Assembly: GCA_035578155.1 (NCBI GenBank)
Contig: JAPWDM010000016.1
Span: forward strand, 7,979,044-8,043,043
Source: Brachynemurus nebulosus
Lineage: Eukaryota; Arthropoda; Insecta; Neuroptera; Myrmeleontidae
Reading direction: 5' to 3'
Length of the DNA: 64,000 bases
The position numbers were made by a program, and so were the translations under genes. This document shows positions 26,775 to 37,394 of this stretch, piece by piece. Position 1 is the first letter of the stretch. The number at the start of each line of letters is the position of its first letter. Below the pieces are notes generated by a model. The model did not search any database, was not told the DNA's origin, and saw nothing but the letters and a program-made list of their open reading frames with translations.

Positions 26775-27153
26775 CACTACAAATAACTTCAAAGTTCACA
26801 AAAAATATGATTAAAGCTCACTTATCTGCAGCAACAAATACAATGACCACTAAATCAACAAACAAACATAGCAAAAATTAACGGAATTATCAAACGAAGA
26901 TTGTAATAATGTCGTATGTGCAACAGAAGTTTTACATCTACTAAGCATAAATGCCGCATGTGCAGCAAACTAAGTAAGGGTGCCATATGTGCAATGGGTT
27001 TACTGCATTTTTGCTTAGTAGACTGTACTTACGGCACTCTTACTTAGTAATGACAACATTTTAGTGTACATACGGCTAGCTCGAAGTCTGTAGCTCCGAA
27101 CGGTTGGAGCTATAGCTTTTTTGACAAATTCAATGGAATCCTCGTAGTCCAAA

Positions 27154-28448
27154 TAGGACTGTTGATAAAATATCGATATATCGAAATATCGATATTATTA
27201 TTTAGAAATATCGATATTTATTACTAATACTTTGGATGACGATATATCGATAGTTCGATATTGAATTCGATATTAAATAAGTTTTTATTTTTATTTTTTA
27301 AACTACAACATCATCGTAAACATAATCTACTGTATTTTATTTACACTATATTATGTTATTTCTCTTTTAGTTTATTTATTTGGGCAATTCCATATGTGAC
27401 TGACTCTACATTTGACACAATTTACGTTTTATTTTGCCTTATATTCCGAACATCACTATGTTTACAGTTTCAATTTTAGCATGGTTTTATAGTTGATACC
27501 CCAATTATCCCTCTGTAATAAAAAGTGTGCACAAATAAAGTTGTGAAATATGATTTATTTAATAAAATGTAAATGTGACTGACACTACATGCAAAAGGAA
27601 GTCGCTTTCGAGAGTGTTTTTAAACTTCTAAAATCTTCCTCTGTACAGACGTTATAATTTTAAATTGTATATTTAACCAAAGTATATGAAACAAATTATT
27701 GGAAAATGATAAAATGAAAGACTTTACTTTTTTTAGAAAAGTAGTTATTCGAAAAATAATTCGTGACTGACACTACAGATCAAAATGTGTTTGACACTAC
27801 CATCACTTTGAATTGCAAAAAAGTAGTATTTTTAAATGAAATCCTAGAAAACTGACCCTATAGGACATAAAATAGGAACTTGAAAATAATTTTAAAGGTA
27901 CAAAAATGTACTTATTTTTTTTATTTATTACCTAAAATACAAAATTTCTTAAGATTTTTCAAAATCTGTAAATTTATAATAAATTCTATTCCCGTTAAGG
28001 ATTCAATTAGGATTACAATAATTCTAAATACTTGCCGTGAAAATTTAATTAAAACACCACTATAAAATACACTAATAGCTTATACTTACGACAGAACATT
28101 GAAAATTACACTATTTCTAAAAAACTAAAAACAAACTTTTATTGAAATTTAGGGAACTATAGTGTTGCCATCATATTAACGTATTTTGCTACCAATAACA
28201 ATTATTTATTTTTTCAATTATGGAGCCTTTTCCATGGAATTGCCCATTTGCATATTATCCTAAAACGAAATGTAATTTTGTATAAAAAAATTGATTTTTA
28301 AAACAAAGTCGATAAAATAAAATCGGAAAAAATATCGATATATCGAAATATCGATATTTTTTTTCGATATATCAAACTCCGATGTTGATATATTTAAAAA
28401 TATCGATATATCGAGAATCCGATATTTTAAAAAATATCAACAGCCCTA
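27154..28448. mobile_element. hAT-like non-autonomous element with perfect 8-bp target duplication
   Basis: Termini 'TAGGACTGTTGATA' (left) and 'TAGGGCTGTTGATA' (right, reverse-complemented) resemble hAT ends (CAGGGCTG type). Both sides are flanked by 'agtccaaa' (27146-27153 and 28449-28456), an 8-bp duplication as hAT transposases make. Subterminal blocks on both sides consist of repeated 'atatcgatatatcg' units, candidate transposase-binding arrays. The interior encodes no transposase. It lies nested inside the larger TA-flanked element. Confidence 0.85.
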
Positions 28449-28525
28449 AGTCCAAAACGTCCGAAATGATACATAACTCAAAATTCGGAAATTTGCACTT
28501 ACGGCACTTTTGTTTAGTTGGGCAG

Positions 28526-29250
28526 TATAATTTATAATATAAACAAAAAGCAAATGATATTTGTGAATACGAAACTGTGTGAATCATACGTCATCATCAC
28601 TTCATCAATTTTGAGAGTACTACACTCATCAACGAAATTAACCGTTCAACCTAAAAATAGTATAAATTATTTCTTGAAACTGTGTTATTAGATTCCATTT
28701 GTTTAGTGAGTACGTAATTTATCAATAAATTAAGCATTTTGTGCTGTACTGTAATCTATATTTACTTCAAAAAACAATAAAAAGTAAAAAAATTTAATTT
28801 TTATTAAAAATAAATTAAAAATTGTTTTTAATTTTTATATTGCGGAAAAAAAATACCATTATTACCAATGTTGTCTCTCCTTGCGTCAGTATATCATACA
28901 GACGATTAGACAACATGTCAAATCCTAAATATCTAATCCCAAAAGTCAATTTTTATTAATTTCTTAAAATCGTTTAAATTTAAAAAAACTGAAATGAATT
29001 CTGATTGTTAAATCGTTTATTCAGCAAATAACATTCAATATCACAAACGAAATTTAAAATAAAAATAAAGTTTACATTTTTAAAAGGTGATTAATTTTGC
29101 CGATGAGTGTATTCATTATATTTCCAAATACATACATACTCACAAAATAATGTTTACTAAAAAAAAAATATGTAGGTGATTCACTCACACAAATACACAA
29201 TTTACTGTTTGTCTGAATATCAAACTAATTTTTTAAAAGATTAGTTCGAC
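28526..29250. other. Non-coding, nothing recognised
   Basis: A+T-rich sequence without ORF or clear repeat. Confidence 0.5.
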
Positions 29251-29315
29251 GTGTATGTATGTGTGTGTACTGTGTAGAATTCTACACGGTACACACACAC
29301 ACACATACACACACA
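29251..29315. repeat. Palindromic (GT)n/(AC)n hairpin
   Basis: A GT-rich arm, a central 'gtgtagaattctacac' palindrome and an AC-rich arm form a short inverted repeat. Confidence 0.75.
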
Positions 29316-30336
29316 GGTACAGAAAAAAATACATTTTAGCATGTATGTATATGTATGCATTTATTGACAATGTTTGTATCATAACAAAGTACAAACAACT
29401 GGGTGTTAATTTTAATAACAAGCCAGGCCTCATATGTCTCACATATCTTTGGAACTGTAAAAAAAAAATCAAAATAGTATTCAAATAGTAGAGGTATTTT
29501 TTTAGAATTTCGTTTTTCTCTTTTTCGTATTCTAAATAATAATTCATAAATTAACATTATATTTAGTAGTTATTAATGAATAGCATTTTTAAAGAGCGTT
29601 CATGCTGTACCGGAAGTAGGATATTATAATTTTAAAAGGGATTGGTTGCAAAAATTCTCATGTTGGTTATATTAGTTTCTCCCCCATATTCTAGAAACAG
29701 TTTTGAGAAATTTTTAATTATCTTTTATAGTTCCAAATATATGAGACAGGTTTGTTTTTAAATTAACACCTTGTTCTTAAATTGACACACATATTTTGTA
29801 AATCGGTAAAATGACCTAATGACTACTAACCTATATTTTTATAAAGCTATGTTTCATGTACAATGACCTACAAAAATTTTAGAAAAATTCTAATTAATTG
29901 TTTGGAATAAATTTTTTTTTACAGAAATTTTTGAAGCTGATGTAAGTAAATGATATTTAGATTACTGACAAGGTCGGTTACAGATGTTTGCTAAATTTAT
30001 AAGTATGAAATACGACCTGCAATTGTTTTATTACAAAATATGCTAAAATTTTTTTGTACGCTACTGTACACTTAATTTCAAAAGATTCAGTAAATAAGTA
30101 CATAGACATATTTTGTTGACGAAAAGTTTAACATAAAAAAAAAAAAAAACAAAAACAAAAAATGTGTTAGGTAGTCAGAGCCTGATTAAGGATTTTTTCT
30201 AGGGGCCATTTTTTAACAAGTTTTTGACAATCAAAAATTTTTGAAATGCAACATAATCGGAACAAATTAACTAGCAAACTTAATTAGTAAATTGAGACCT
30301 TCCTCCCCTATTTTTTACGAGAGTTATAAATTTTAC
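29316..30336. other. Non-coding, nothing recognised
   Basis: Several short ORFs cover 29233-29557 on both strands, but they are shadows of each other and of the AC/GT tract. An A-run lies at about 30136-30150. Confidence 0.5.
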
Positions 30337-31329
<993 letters not shown>

Positions 31330-31340
31330 CCTCCCTCCTT
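31330..31340 (-). other. Gypsy polypurine tract
   Basis: 'AAGGAGGGAGG' on the minus strand lies at the env stop codon and immediately before the LTR. This is where plus-strand DNA synthesis of an LTR retroelement is primed. Confidence 0.75.
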
Positions 31341-32937
31341 AAGATGACAGCGGTTGCCATAGAAGTTTGACTTCTTGGGACGGCGCTTTTGGTTGGTATT
31401 GTACTTGAATTGAAGAATCCTCTTGGATATGTGCTTGAAGTGATGCATTCTCTTGGAACAGCTTCCTTGTGTAACGAATAATAAATAGGATACTGATGAT
31501 TAACATGGTTGCAAGAATAAAGTAAGTAGTAGATACGTGAATAGTGCCATATGTCCGCAGTAGCTGGATTTGTTCTCGATTTTCTAAATGATAGTTTTTC
31601 AATTTGTTGAGGTCCAGTTTTTCTTCCAATTTGGATATGTTGCCCGGAAGATTGTATGTTGGTTGCAAATAGATTTTTTCCCGATTTCTTAGTATTTTAC
31701 TATCGTAGGTAATAGCGTTGATTTTTACGGAACAGTTTTCAAAGCGTATTAAAATGGTTCCCATGATGGTTCGATTTTTGATGCCACATGTTGAACTAAT
31801 GACAATTCCATATGAGTTCTTAATGATGATATGGTTGTTGTAGTTTTGTTTGATTTCGGTTATGTTGTTGTAGTATTCATAGATGCAGGTAGGCGATTGA
31901 TTGGAAAGTAGATTTCCGATGTACTTTGAATTTTTCAGTTTAATCGCTGCAGTTTTGGGCTCGCATACGTAGATTTCCTCTATTTTGGGGCACGCATTAT
32001 CGACCTCGTACAACTTATATTCATTGGAAATGGTATATGGTTTGGGAAATTTTATTGTTTTTAAATGAAGATTTGGTAAAGGTTCTAATTTGTTTAATTG
32101 ATAGGTAGGGGATTGGAAATTAGGTATTTGTATGTTAAAAATTATGTTGCTGTCCTTGTAATAAGCCTGCAGTTTAAGGAACTCGTATATTTGTTCGTAT
32201 GATTTGATGGGTATGCCTTGTTTGTTTAATGAATTTTAAGCGTACTCTAGTTCATCTGGACGTAGAATAGGCTCTGCGACAATATTAAGTTTTGCCAAAT
32301 TAATGGATTGTATGATATCTTTAATGTGGTCATTAAGTGTCTCAATGTTGAAATTAATTCTGTACACGTATTGTATAATTTTTAACTCGCTTTGTTCTTT
32401 TTGACCGATTTTCGTATATAAAGATTTCAAATATTTTTTAATAGAATTTTGCTGATCGTTTATGTGTTTGGTGATGTTTTCAAATCGTTCGATGATTTGG
32501 GAGTTAATGCGGACTTGTTTATTTAACTGATTCACAACGTTATTTTGATTTAGTTTTAGATTTTCTATATTTTTATTAATTTCGATGGCATCGTTATGAG
32601 CCATGTTACCAGTAATCTGTTTAATGACTGTCCCTAAACCGTCTATCAATCCTTGCTTAGTAATTTTCTTTGGTAGTAAAATTTGGAGATTTTCTTTTAA
32701 CTCTTTAAATTTTAGCCGAATAATTTCCTCGAATTCTGAATTAGGAAGTTTTTTTGAAATGAAATTGATTGAATTTTCAATATTAAATATATTTTCTTCG
32801 TGATTAATAAGATTAATAATGTGAATATAATGGTCATAACTATTCACCAGTTGTGCTTGGCGTAGGTTCATTACTAGGATACCTGAATTGTTGGTCTGGT
32901 CTATTATTTCTATTTTCTGTACTGTTACCGACAGCAT
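31339..32937 (-). pseudogene. env: Gypsy/errantivirus envelope protein, disrupted
   Basis: The class is the baculovirus-F-like fusion protein of insect errantiviruses. The first block (32937-32236, 233 aa) contains the fusion-peptide-like 'LIDGLGTVIKQITGNMAHND' after a Lys-rich stretch where a furin site is usual. Here it reads 'KKITKQ', so a good RxxR motif is not visible. A stop at about 32236 and a frameshift separate it from the second block (32013-31339, 224 aa). The second block has conserved Cys residues and a single transmembrane helix ('FILATMLIISILFIIRYTRK') followed by a cytoplasmic tail. The 5' end overlaps the end of pol, as in gypsy. No signal peptide is evident at the chosen start. 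Confidence 0.88.
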
Positions 32938-33013
32938 TATCCTGCAATTTAAGTGGGCGTCTTAATTTTTGTTTGTTTAACTTTCTATTCTTATTATCTA
33001 ATATGGCTATTAT

Positions 33014-34026
33014 CTAATTTTTAGATACAGCAGTTTGTTTGAATTTCGCATATAGTTTGTTATTATGTTTGTTTTCAGTTAGATACGCGTTTGTGCCGGG
33101 TACGTAATTTAGGGGTTCATGTCTATCTCTATTTAATTTTACAATTTTTTCTTGTTTCTTTTCTAACACGTAGTCATTAACTTTGTCGTACAAGTTTTGT
33201 TGTTTTCCATTTATGTTGTTTAAGTCAGGTTTTAAGCTCATGTCATATGTTCTGCCAAAGAAAAGTTTAAAAGGAGTGTACCTAGTAGTTGAATGGACGG
33301 AATTGTTATACGTGAAAATTGCAGATAGTAATTTTTGTTCGGGTTCCATTTCTTTATTTTTGGGATCTTTATGGATAATTCTGTAAATTTCTAACAGTGT
33401 CGAGTGAAATCGCTCGATGGGTGAATTTGAATTTGAACTTCGTACCGAAGTAGTGTGCAAATTTATGTTATAGTTATCACAAAATTGACGAAATCGAATA
33501 GAATCAAATCCCTTTTCAGAATCTACAACTGGTGTTGTAGGTTTCCCATATGTGGCTATAAATTTTGAAAAGGCTTCTATTAGGTGTATGCTATTTCTAC
33601 TAAGAAGAATGTATCCGTGGGCAAATTTAGAAAATTTATCAATTATAGTAAATATTACAAGTTTATCGATGTAAAATATATCTGCATGTGCGATTTCAAA
33701 TGGACGGACTGGTGTAGGGATTAACTGAAATTTTTGTTTTGGGGGTCTCCTATCATATTTATTTTCTTGACATGTTTTGCAATTATTAATGTAATAAGTT
33801 ATTTTGCTTTTTAAATTTGGAAAATAGTAATCTCGTTTTAAGTGAGCCAAAGTTTCATTAATTCCACGGTGGTTACTAGTCTGGTGATAATCTGAAATTA
33901 TGCGGTCTTGTTGTTCGTCATCTTCAATATCATCTAATAATTTTGTACATCTTATAATTTTGAATTGTCTACCATGAAAAAAGTATTGGTGATAGATTTC
34001 TTGTACTTTATTAAACAAATCGTTAT
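33014..34026 (-). pseudogene. pol: Gypsy pol, integrase part
   Basis: Integrase inserts the retroelement cDNA. The 334-residue frame shows the N-terminal zinc-binding HHCC module ('HQTSNHRG' then 'CKTCQENK'). The catalytic triad follows: Asp in 'HADIFYIDK', Asp in 'VVDSEKGFDS' and Glu in 'SPIERFHSTLLEI'. All catalytic residues are intact. A TAG at 33014-33016 cuts the basic C-terminal tail, which continues in frame for about 35 codons toward env. Just upstream of 34026 the frame runs into densovirus terminal sequence. The RNase H and most of the RT that should precede it are absent; the preceding pol piece lies at 40977-41990. Confidence 0.93.
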
Positions 34027-34043
34027 CGGGGCAGCTGAAAATG

Positions 34044-34283
34044 AAAATGAAAAATTAATTAATACCGTCTCCAGCTGCTCCGCCAGCGCCAGTGCACATG
34101 CACCGGCAGCGCACTTTTACACGGTCCCTCGGATCGAGCAGCGGCTCGACCCAGGTCGATCACGTGATCGACCACGGTCGAGCACGCTCGATCCAGCCAG
34201 GACCGTGTAAAAGTGCGCTGCCGGTGCATGTGCACTGGCGCTGGCGGAGCAGCTGGAAACGATAATAGTTAATTTTTCATTTT
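34044..34283. repeat. Densovirus terminal hairpin (inverted terminal repeat)
   Basis: A nearly perfect palindrome is centred between 34163 and 34164. Outer arms such as 'ccagctgctccgccagcgcc' (from 34071) pair with 'ggcgctggcggagcagctgg' (to 34256). Inner arms are made of nested GGATCGAGC, GCTCGACC and GGTCGATC blocks around a CACGTG core. It is far richer in G+C than its surroundings. It lies just upstream of the capsid gene with the PLA2 domain, where a parvovirus genome end belongs. Such hairpins prime viral DNA replication. Only one end is kept: the NS-side end near 40975 has none. Confidence 0.85.
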
Positions 34284-34476
34284 TGTTTTTCACGAAGTGA
34301 CGAACTGCCTAATGACGAAATAGTAAATTTCTGCGTGTCGGCTATTTAGGATAGAAAAAAACTGCTGACACAAAATTTGATAATAATGGCGTAACGAAAA
34401 TAAAATATGTAAAGGATGAAAATGTATTATTGTTTTTTATTACGAGGATTGGCATTGGGTAATTACATATAAGGCG
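34284..34476 (+). promoter_or_regulatory. Densovirus VP leader/promoter region
   Basis: This is the spacer between the terminal hairpin and the first capsid codon, where the VP promoter of ambisense densoviruses lies. I see A+T-rich stretches but cannot point to a convincing TATA box and initiator pair, so the call rests on position. Confidence 0.4.
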
Positions 34477-35377
34477 ATGAATTGGCCAGGTTACAATTAT
34501 TTGGGTCCGGGAAATCCATTAGACAACGGTGAACCAGTGAATGAAGTTGATAAAATTGCTAGGAAACACGATTACAAATACGCGAGTGCACAAAGTGAAA
34601 AAGATATAAGAAAAGCGGATGAAGAGGCAATAAAAGAATTTAAAGAAGAGTTTTGCAACAATTATAAGTCTACTGCAGCAATTGGTGCTCTAGGCTTGTA
34701 TTTAAAATCTAAAGTGGAAAATTTTACTGGTGTTTTCTATCCGAATATAACTCATATGTCCAATAATACGTTTGTGCTCGGTGTAAATCGAAAACGTGTT
34801 GCATCTACTTCAAGTGGTAATAGTAATAAAAGAAGTAATATTGAATGAAGAACAAGGGTTTTTCCCAGCTTCAGTTTTGAAAGAATTTCAAACGGAAGAT
34901 ATGGATGTACCGGATAATGGAAACAATATCGTTGGGCCAACTTCTGAAGGAACGAATAAACAAGAACAAAGTACGGAACAGTTTAAGAAAACTATTACAT
35001 ATGTTTCGAATCCAAAACCAGCGCAACAAACGGTAACATTTAAATGATCTCGAATAATGCGTAGTTGGGGAAATGCTCACTATGTAAAAAAACCACCTAA
35101 AGATGTAAACGGATATCAGTTGGGAACTTCGTTAGTTTGGCTGCCTGTTGAATATTTAGAATTCTATCTGTCAGAAGCTGAATGGAATTCCTTACCATAT
35201 GAGTGTCGTGTACAAGAAGTAAAAGTTAAAGTGACTCCAATTGGATCAAACGTATGTTTTAACACAAATGCATCGAATACTGTATGGACAAATTCTACAC
35301 AAACAATATTCTGTTGGATTTAATAAGTCTGGTTGGATAAAACCCTTTAAAGTAAGCAGTAGAACAAATGAAAAGCC
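34477..35377 (+). pseudogene. VP: Endogenous densovirus capsid gene, 5' part with phospholipase A2 domain
   Basis: The N-terminus (34477-34848) has the parvoviral phospholipase A2 signature: calcium loop 'YLGPGN', 'PLDNG', and the catalytic His-Asp with downstream Tyr in 'ARKHDYKYA'. In parvoviruses this domain of the largest capsid protein acts during entry from endosomes. The frame then shifts near 34840, meets a TGA at 35045-35047 and continues at 35057-35323 with a capsid start block ('WGNAHYVKKPPKDVNGYQLG'). Another frameshift lies near 35308. The gene is then interrupted at 35377 by the PLE palindrome and resumes at 39338. The reading frame is broken at least three times, so it is a fossil. 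Confidence 0.93.
35366..35377. repeat. 12-bp target-site duplication, left copy
   Basis: 'aaatgaaaagcc' is identical to 39338-39349 on the other side of the PLE insertion and belongs to the capsid gene. Confidence 0.85.
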
Positions 35378-35477
35378 CTTTTCAAATAATTAATACTAGA
35401 CAGGTTTACTTTGTGAAAATCCATATTAAATATGGTGTCGTTGCTTTGTCACTTTTCACAGCAAAATAACAGAAAAA

Positions 35478-35515
35478 CACGAGTCGACTTTCGGCTTTTA
35501 CACCATCATCAGGTG
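35478..35515 (-). ncRNA. Hammerhead-ribozyme-like motif, PLE copy 1
   Basis: The minus strand reads CAC-CTGATGA-(stem II region)-GAAA-GTCGAC-TC-GTG. It is an exact mirror of the motif at 39250-39287, described there. Confidence 0.5.
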
Positions 35516-36005
35516 AAAAACTTAACTAAAAATTGCTCTTTTTGGCGAAAACTATTTATAATATAGATCGGAGCAAATAATGCATTGGTGGGGGATGCTA
35601 GAGACAGAGACAGAGACAGATACAATCACAGTATACAATAAAATTAAAAATTTTTGTATTGTTTGCAAAGGTAGTTTACAGCGAAATTTATTTTTAAAAA
35701 CTGGTTAGGTCCAATATTATTAAATTGACCGGAGCACACTGGGGAAAACCAGACACGTGAAAACAGCGGCGAACGACAATTACCAGAAACAAAGGAAATC
35801 ATACAGACATCTGTCTGTTGATATGCACGAGGGGTTACACCCAGCAGGTAGCTGCTTTTGTTAAACTAAAAGGTTTGTTAAATGAAGTAAAATCAAAAAT
35901 ATTGTAAAAAGACTATTTAAATATCAATTACCAGGAATGGATAAAATTTTTAAAATGGGTCCTATCAACTAAACTATTCGAAAACAAAACGTGAGATGCA
36001 TCGTG

Positions 36006-37370
36006 TTATAGATTTAATAAAGGCGATTTGTTTAAATCAATTTGGTCATTCAAGATGACATGGTTTGGATCTTTGTTCAATTTGTTGATTTCCAGGGCTT
36101 CCAAAATGTTGAGTTTGCGGCCTTTTTTACAAATATGTAATATTTTGGGTTGTTGATCGGGTTTTACCGAATGACCTGTTTCTAGTAGATGTAAACCAAA
36201 GTTGGAAATGTGTTTCTGGGTAGTGATATGTTCCTTATATCTGGTTTCGAACGTTCGACCAGTCTGACCTATGTAAGACGCGTTACACTCCGAACAATCT
36301 AGACGATAAACTCCACATTTCTTCATGGGGTCGGATTTTTCTTTAGCGTTATAAAGGAAACGGCCAATAGTATGTGTGGAATGATAAGCGGGATATAGAT
36401 CAAATTGTAAGAACATGTTGCCTATTTTTTGAGAGATGTTTCCTAGATATGGGAGGGAAATATAATGTTTAGAGTCCGAATTAGTTAGAATAGTTGGATA
36501 GATTTGTTCTATGGCTAGACTTCTTTGTTTTTTACGGATTCGTTTTTGGATAATGTGTGGAGCAAAACCATTGTTAACTGCTATTTGTTGTATGATCGAT
36601 AATTCCTTTTCACGGTCTTTTGGAGATAGCGGGATAGCGAAAGCTCTATGTAGCATAGATCGGTAAGCTGCTATTTTTTGAGAAAATGGAGTGAGTGAAT
36701 CAGCGGGGATTGTAGTGTCTGAGAATGTGGGTTTGCGAAAGATTTTATATGAGAATTTTGTGTCTGATCTATTAATAGTTATATCTAGGAAATTGATGGA
36801 ATTGTTCGATTCTATTTCTTTGGTAAATTTAATTTGTTTATGAAGACTATTGAGGTATTTTAAATAGTTGTCCAACTGTCTGTCTGTACCTTTGAAACCG
36901 ACCAGGATGTCATCAACATATCGAAACCAGAAAATGATATGATTTTTTGAAAGTGGATTATTTATAATAGAATGTTCTAAGTTATCCATGAAGATGTCTG
37001 CCAGAAGGGGGCTGAGGGGGGAGCCCATAGGTAAACCAGAATTTTGTAAATAAACTTGGTTATTAAACATGAAATAATTTTGTTGAAGACAAATTTTAAA
37101 TGAGCTTAAAAGTTCTTTTTGGATATGTGAAGAAATATTTTTGTTGTTTAGAATGTTTTGAATAATCGGGATGCATTCATCAGAAGGAACGCTTGGAAAC
37201 ATATTAGACACGTCGAAAGAAACTAATCTGAAAGAACTATGTGAAAGGTGAAGACTATTTAATTTGTTGCAGAGATCGACAGAATTTTTTATGGAATATT
37301 TGGGTTGAAATTGTGTAATGTTTTTGAAGGATGTATTGAGGTATTCTGAGAGTTTTTTGCAGGGAGCATT
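36006..37370 (-). CDS. Penelope-like reverse transcriptase with GIY-YIG endonuclease, 5'-truncated, copy 1
   Basis: PLE proteins nick DNA with a GIY-YIG nuclease and reverse transcribe their RNA there. The open frame runs in from the palindrome centre ('KKLSEYL' is the equivalent of the usual AKYL block) with no upstream stop. An ATG-initiated frame begins at 37211. Motifs in order: 'RLVSFDVSNMFPSVP' (catalytic Asp), 'GLPMGSPLSPLLADIFM', 'WFRYVDDILVGF' (catalytic YVDD), then 'CGVYRLDCSECNASYIGQTG' with Arg and Glu-His ('RYKEH'), the GIY-YIG core. RT and nuclease active sites are intact. The N-terminal fingers region is missing, so the protein is incomplete. It lies antisense to the capsid gene it interrupts. 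Confidence 0.92.
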   Translation of the reverse strand, partial: NAPCKKLSEYLNTSFKNITQFQPKYSIKNSVDLCNKLNSLHLSHSSFRLVSFDVSNMFPSVPSDECIPIIQNILNNKNISSHIQKELLSSFKICLQQNYFMFNNQVYLQNSGLPMGSPLSPLLADIFMDNLEHSIINNPLSKNHIIFWFRYVDDILVGFKGTDRQLDNYLKYLNSLHKQIKFTKEIESNNSINFLDITINRSDTKFSYKIFRKPTFSDTTIPADSLTPFSQKIAAYRSMLHRAFAIPLSPKDREKELSIIQQIAVNNGFAPHIIQKRIRKKQRSLAIEQIYPTILTNSDSKHYISLPYLGNISQKIGNMFLQFDLYPAYHSTHTIGRFLYNAKEKSDPMKKCGVYRLDCSECNASYIGQTGRTFETRYKEHITTQKHISNFGLHLLETGHSVKPDQQPKILHICKKGRKLNILEALEINKLNKDPNHVILNDQIDLNKSPLLNL

Positions 37371-37394
37371 ATGGGCATATTTATTGCAGGGAGC
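37371..37394. other. Palindrome spacer and head-to-head junction
   Basis: These 24 bp are the only unpaired part of the palindrome. They repeat 'ttgcagggagca' from the adjoining arm, making a small internal repeat at the junction, as microhomology-driven joining would leave. Confidence 0.75.

Larger units (their letters stand above)
24903..28525. mobile_element. TA-flanked inverted-repeat transposon, ~3.6 kb, non-autonomous or unknown
   Basis: The left end reads 'CTGCCGTGCTAAGCAAAAGT' and the reverse-complemented right end 'CTGCCCAACTAAACAAAAGT', each preceded by TA. Similarity continues inward ('gccttaagtaacaaatt' against 'gccgtaagtgcaaattt'). Copies of the subterminal motif 'acttacggcactttt' recur inside near 25118, 25160, 26990 and 27030, as in many cut-and-paste elements with subterminal transposase sites. 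It carries a SINE-like head, two unidentified small minus-strand ORFs and a nested hAT-like element. I see no DDE transposase. The superfamily is uncertain. Confidence 0.7.

Noticed and set aside
31339..32937. Domesticated envelope (syncytin-like) host gene
   Set aside because: The frame is broken, no good furin site is visible, and it lies in order between integrase and LTR of a dead gypsy copy.
34477..34848. Secreted phospholipase A2 or venom-type enzyme of the host
   Set aside because: The short calcium loop, lack of signal peptide and of disulphide pattern, and the downstream capsid sequence and hairpin identify the parvoviral VP1 domain.
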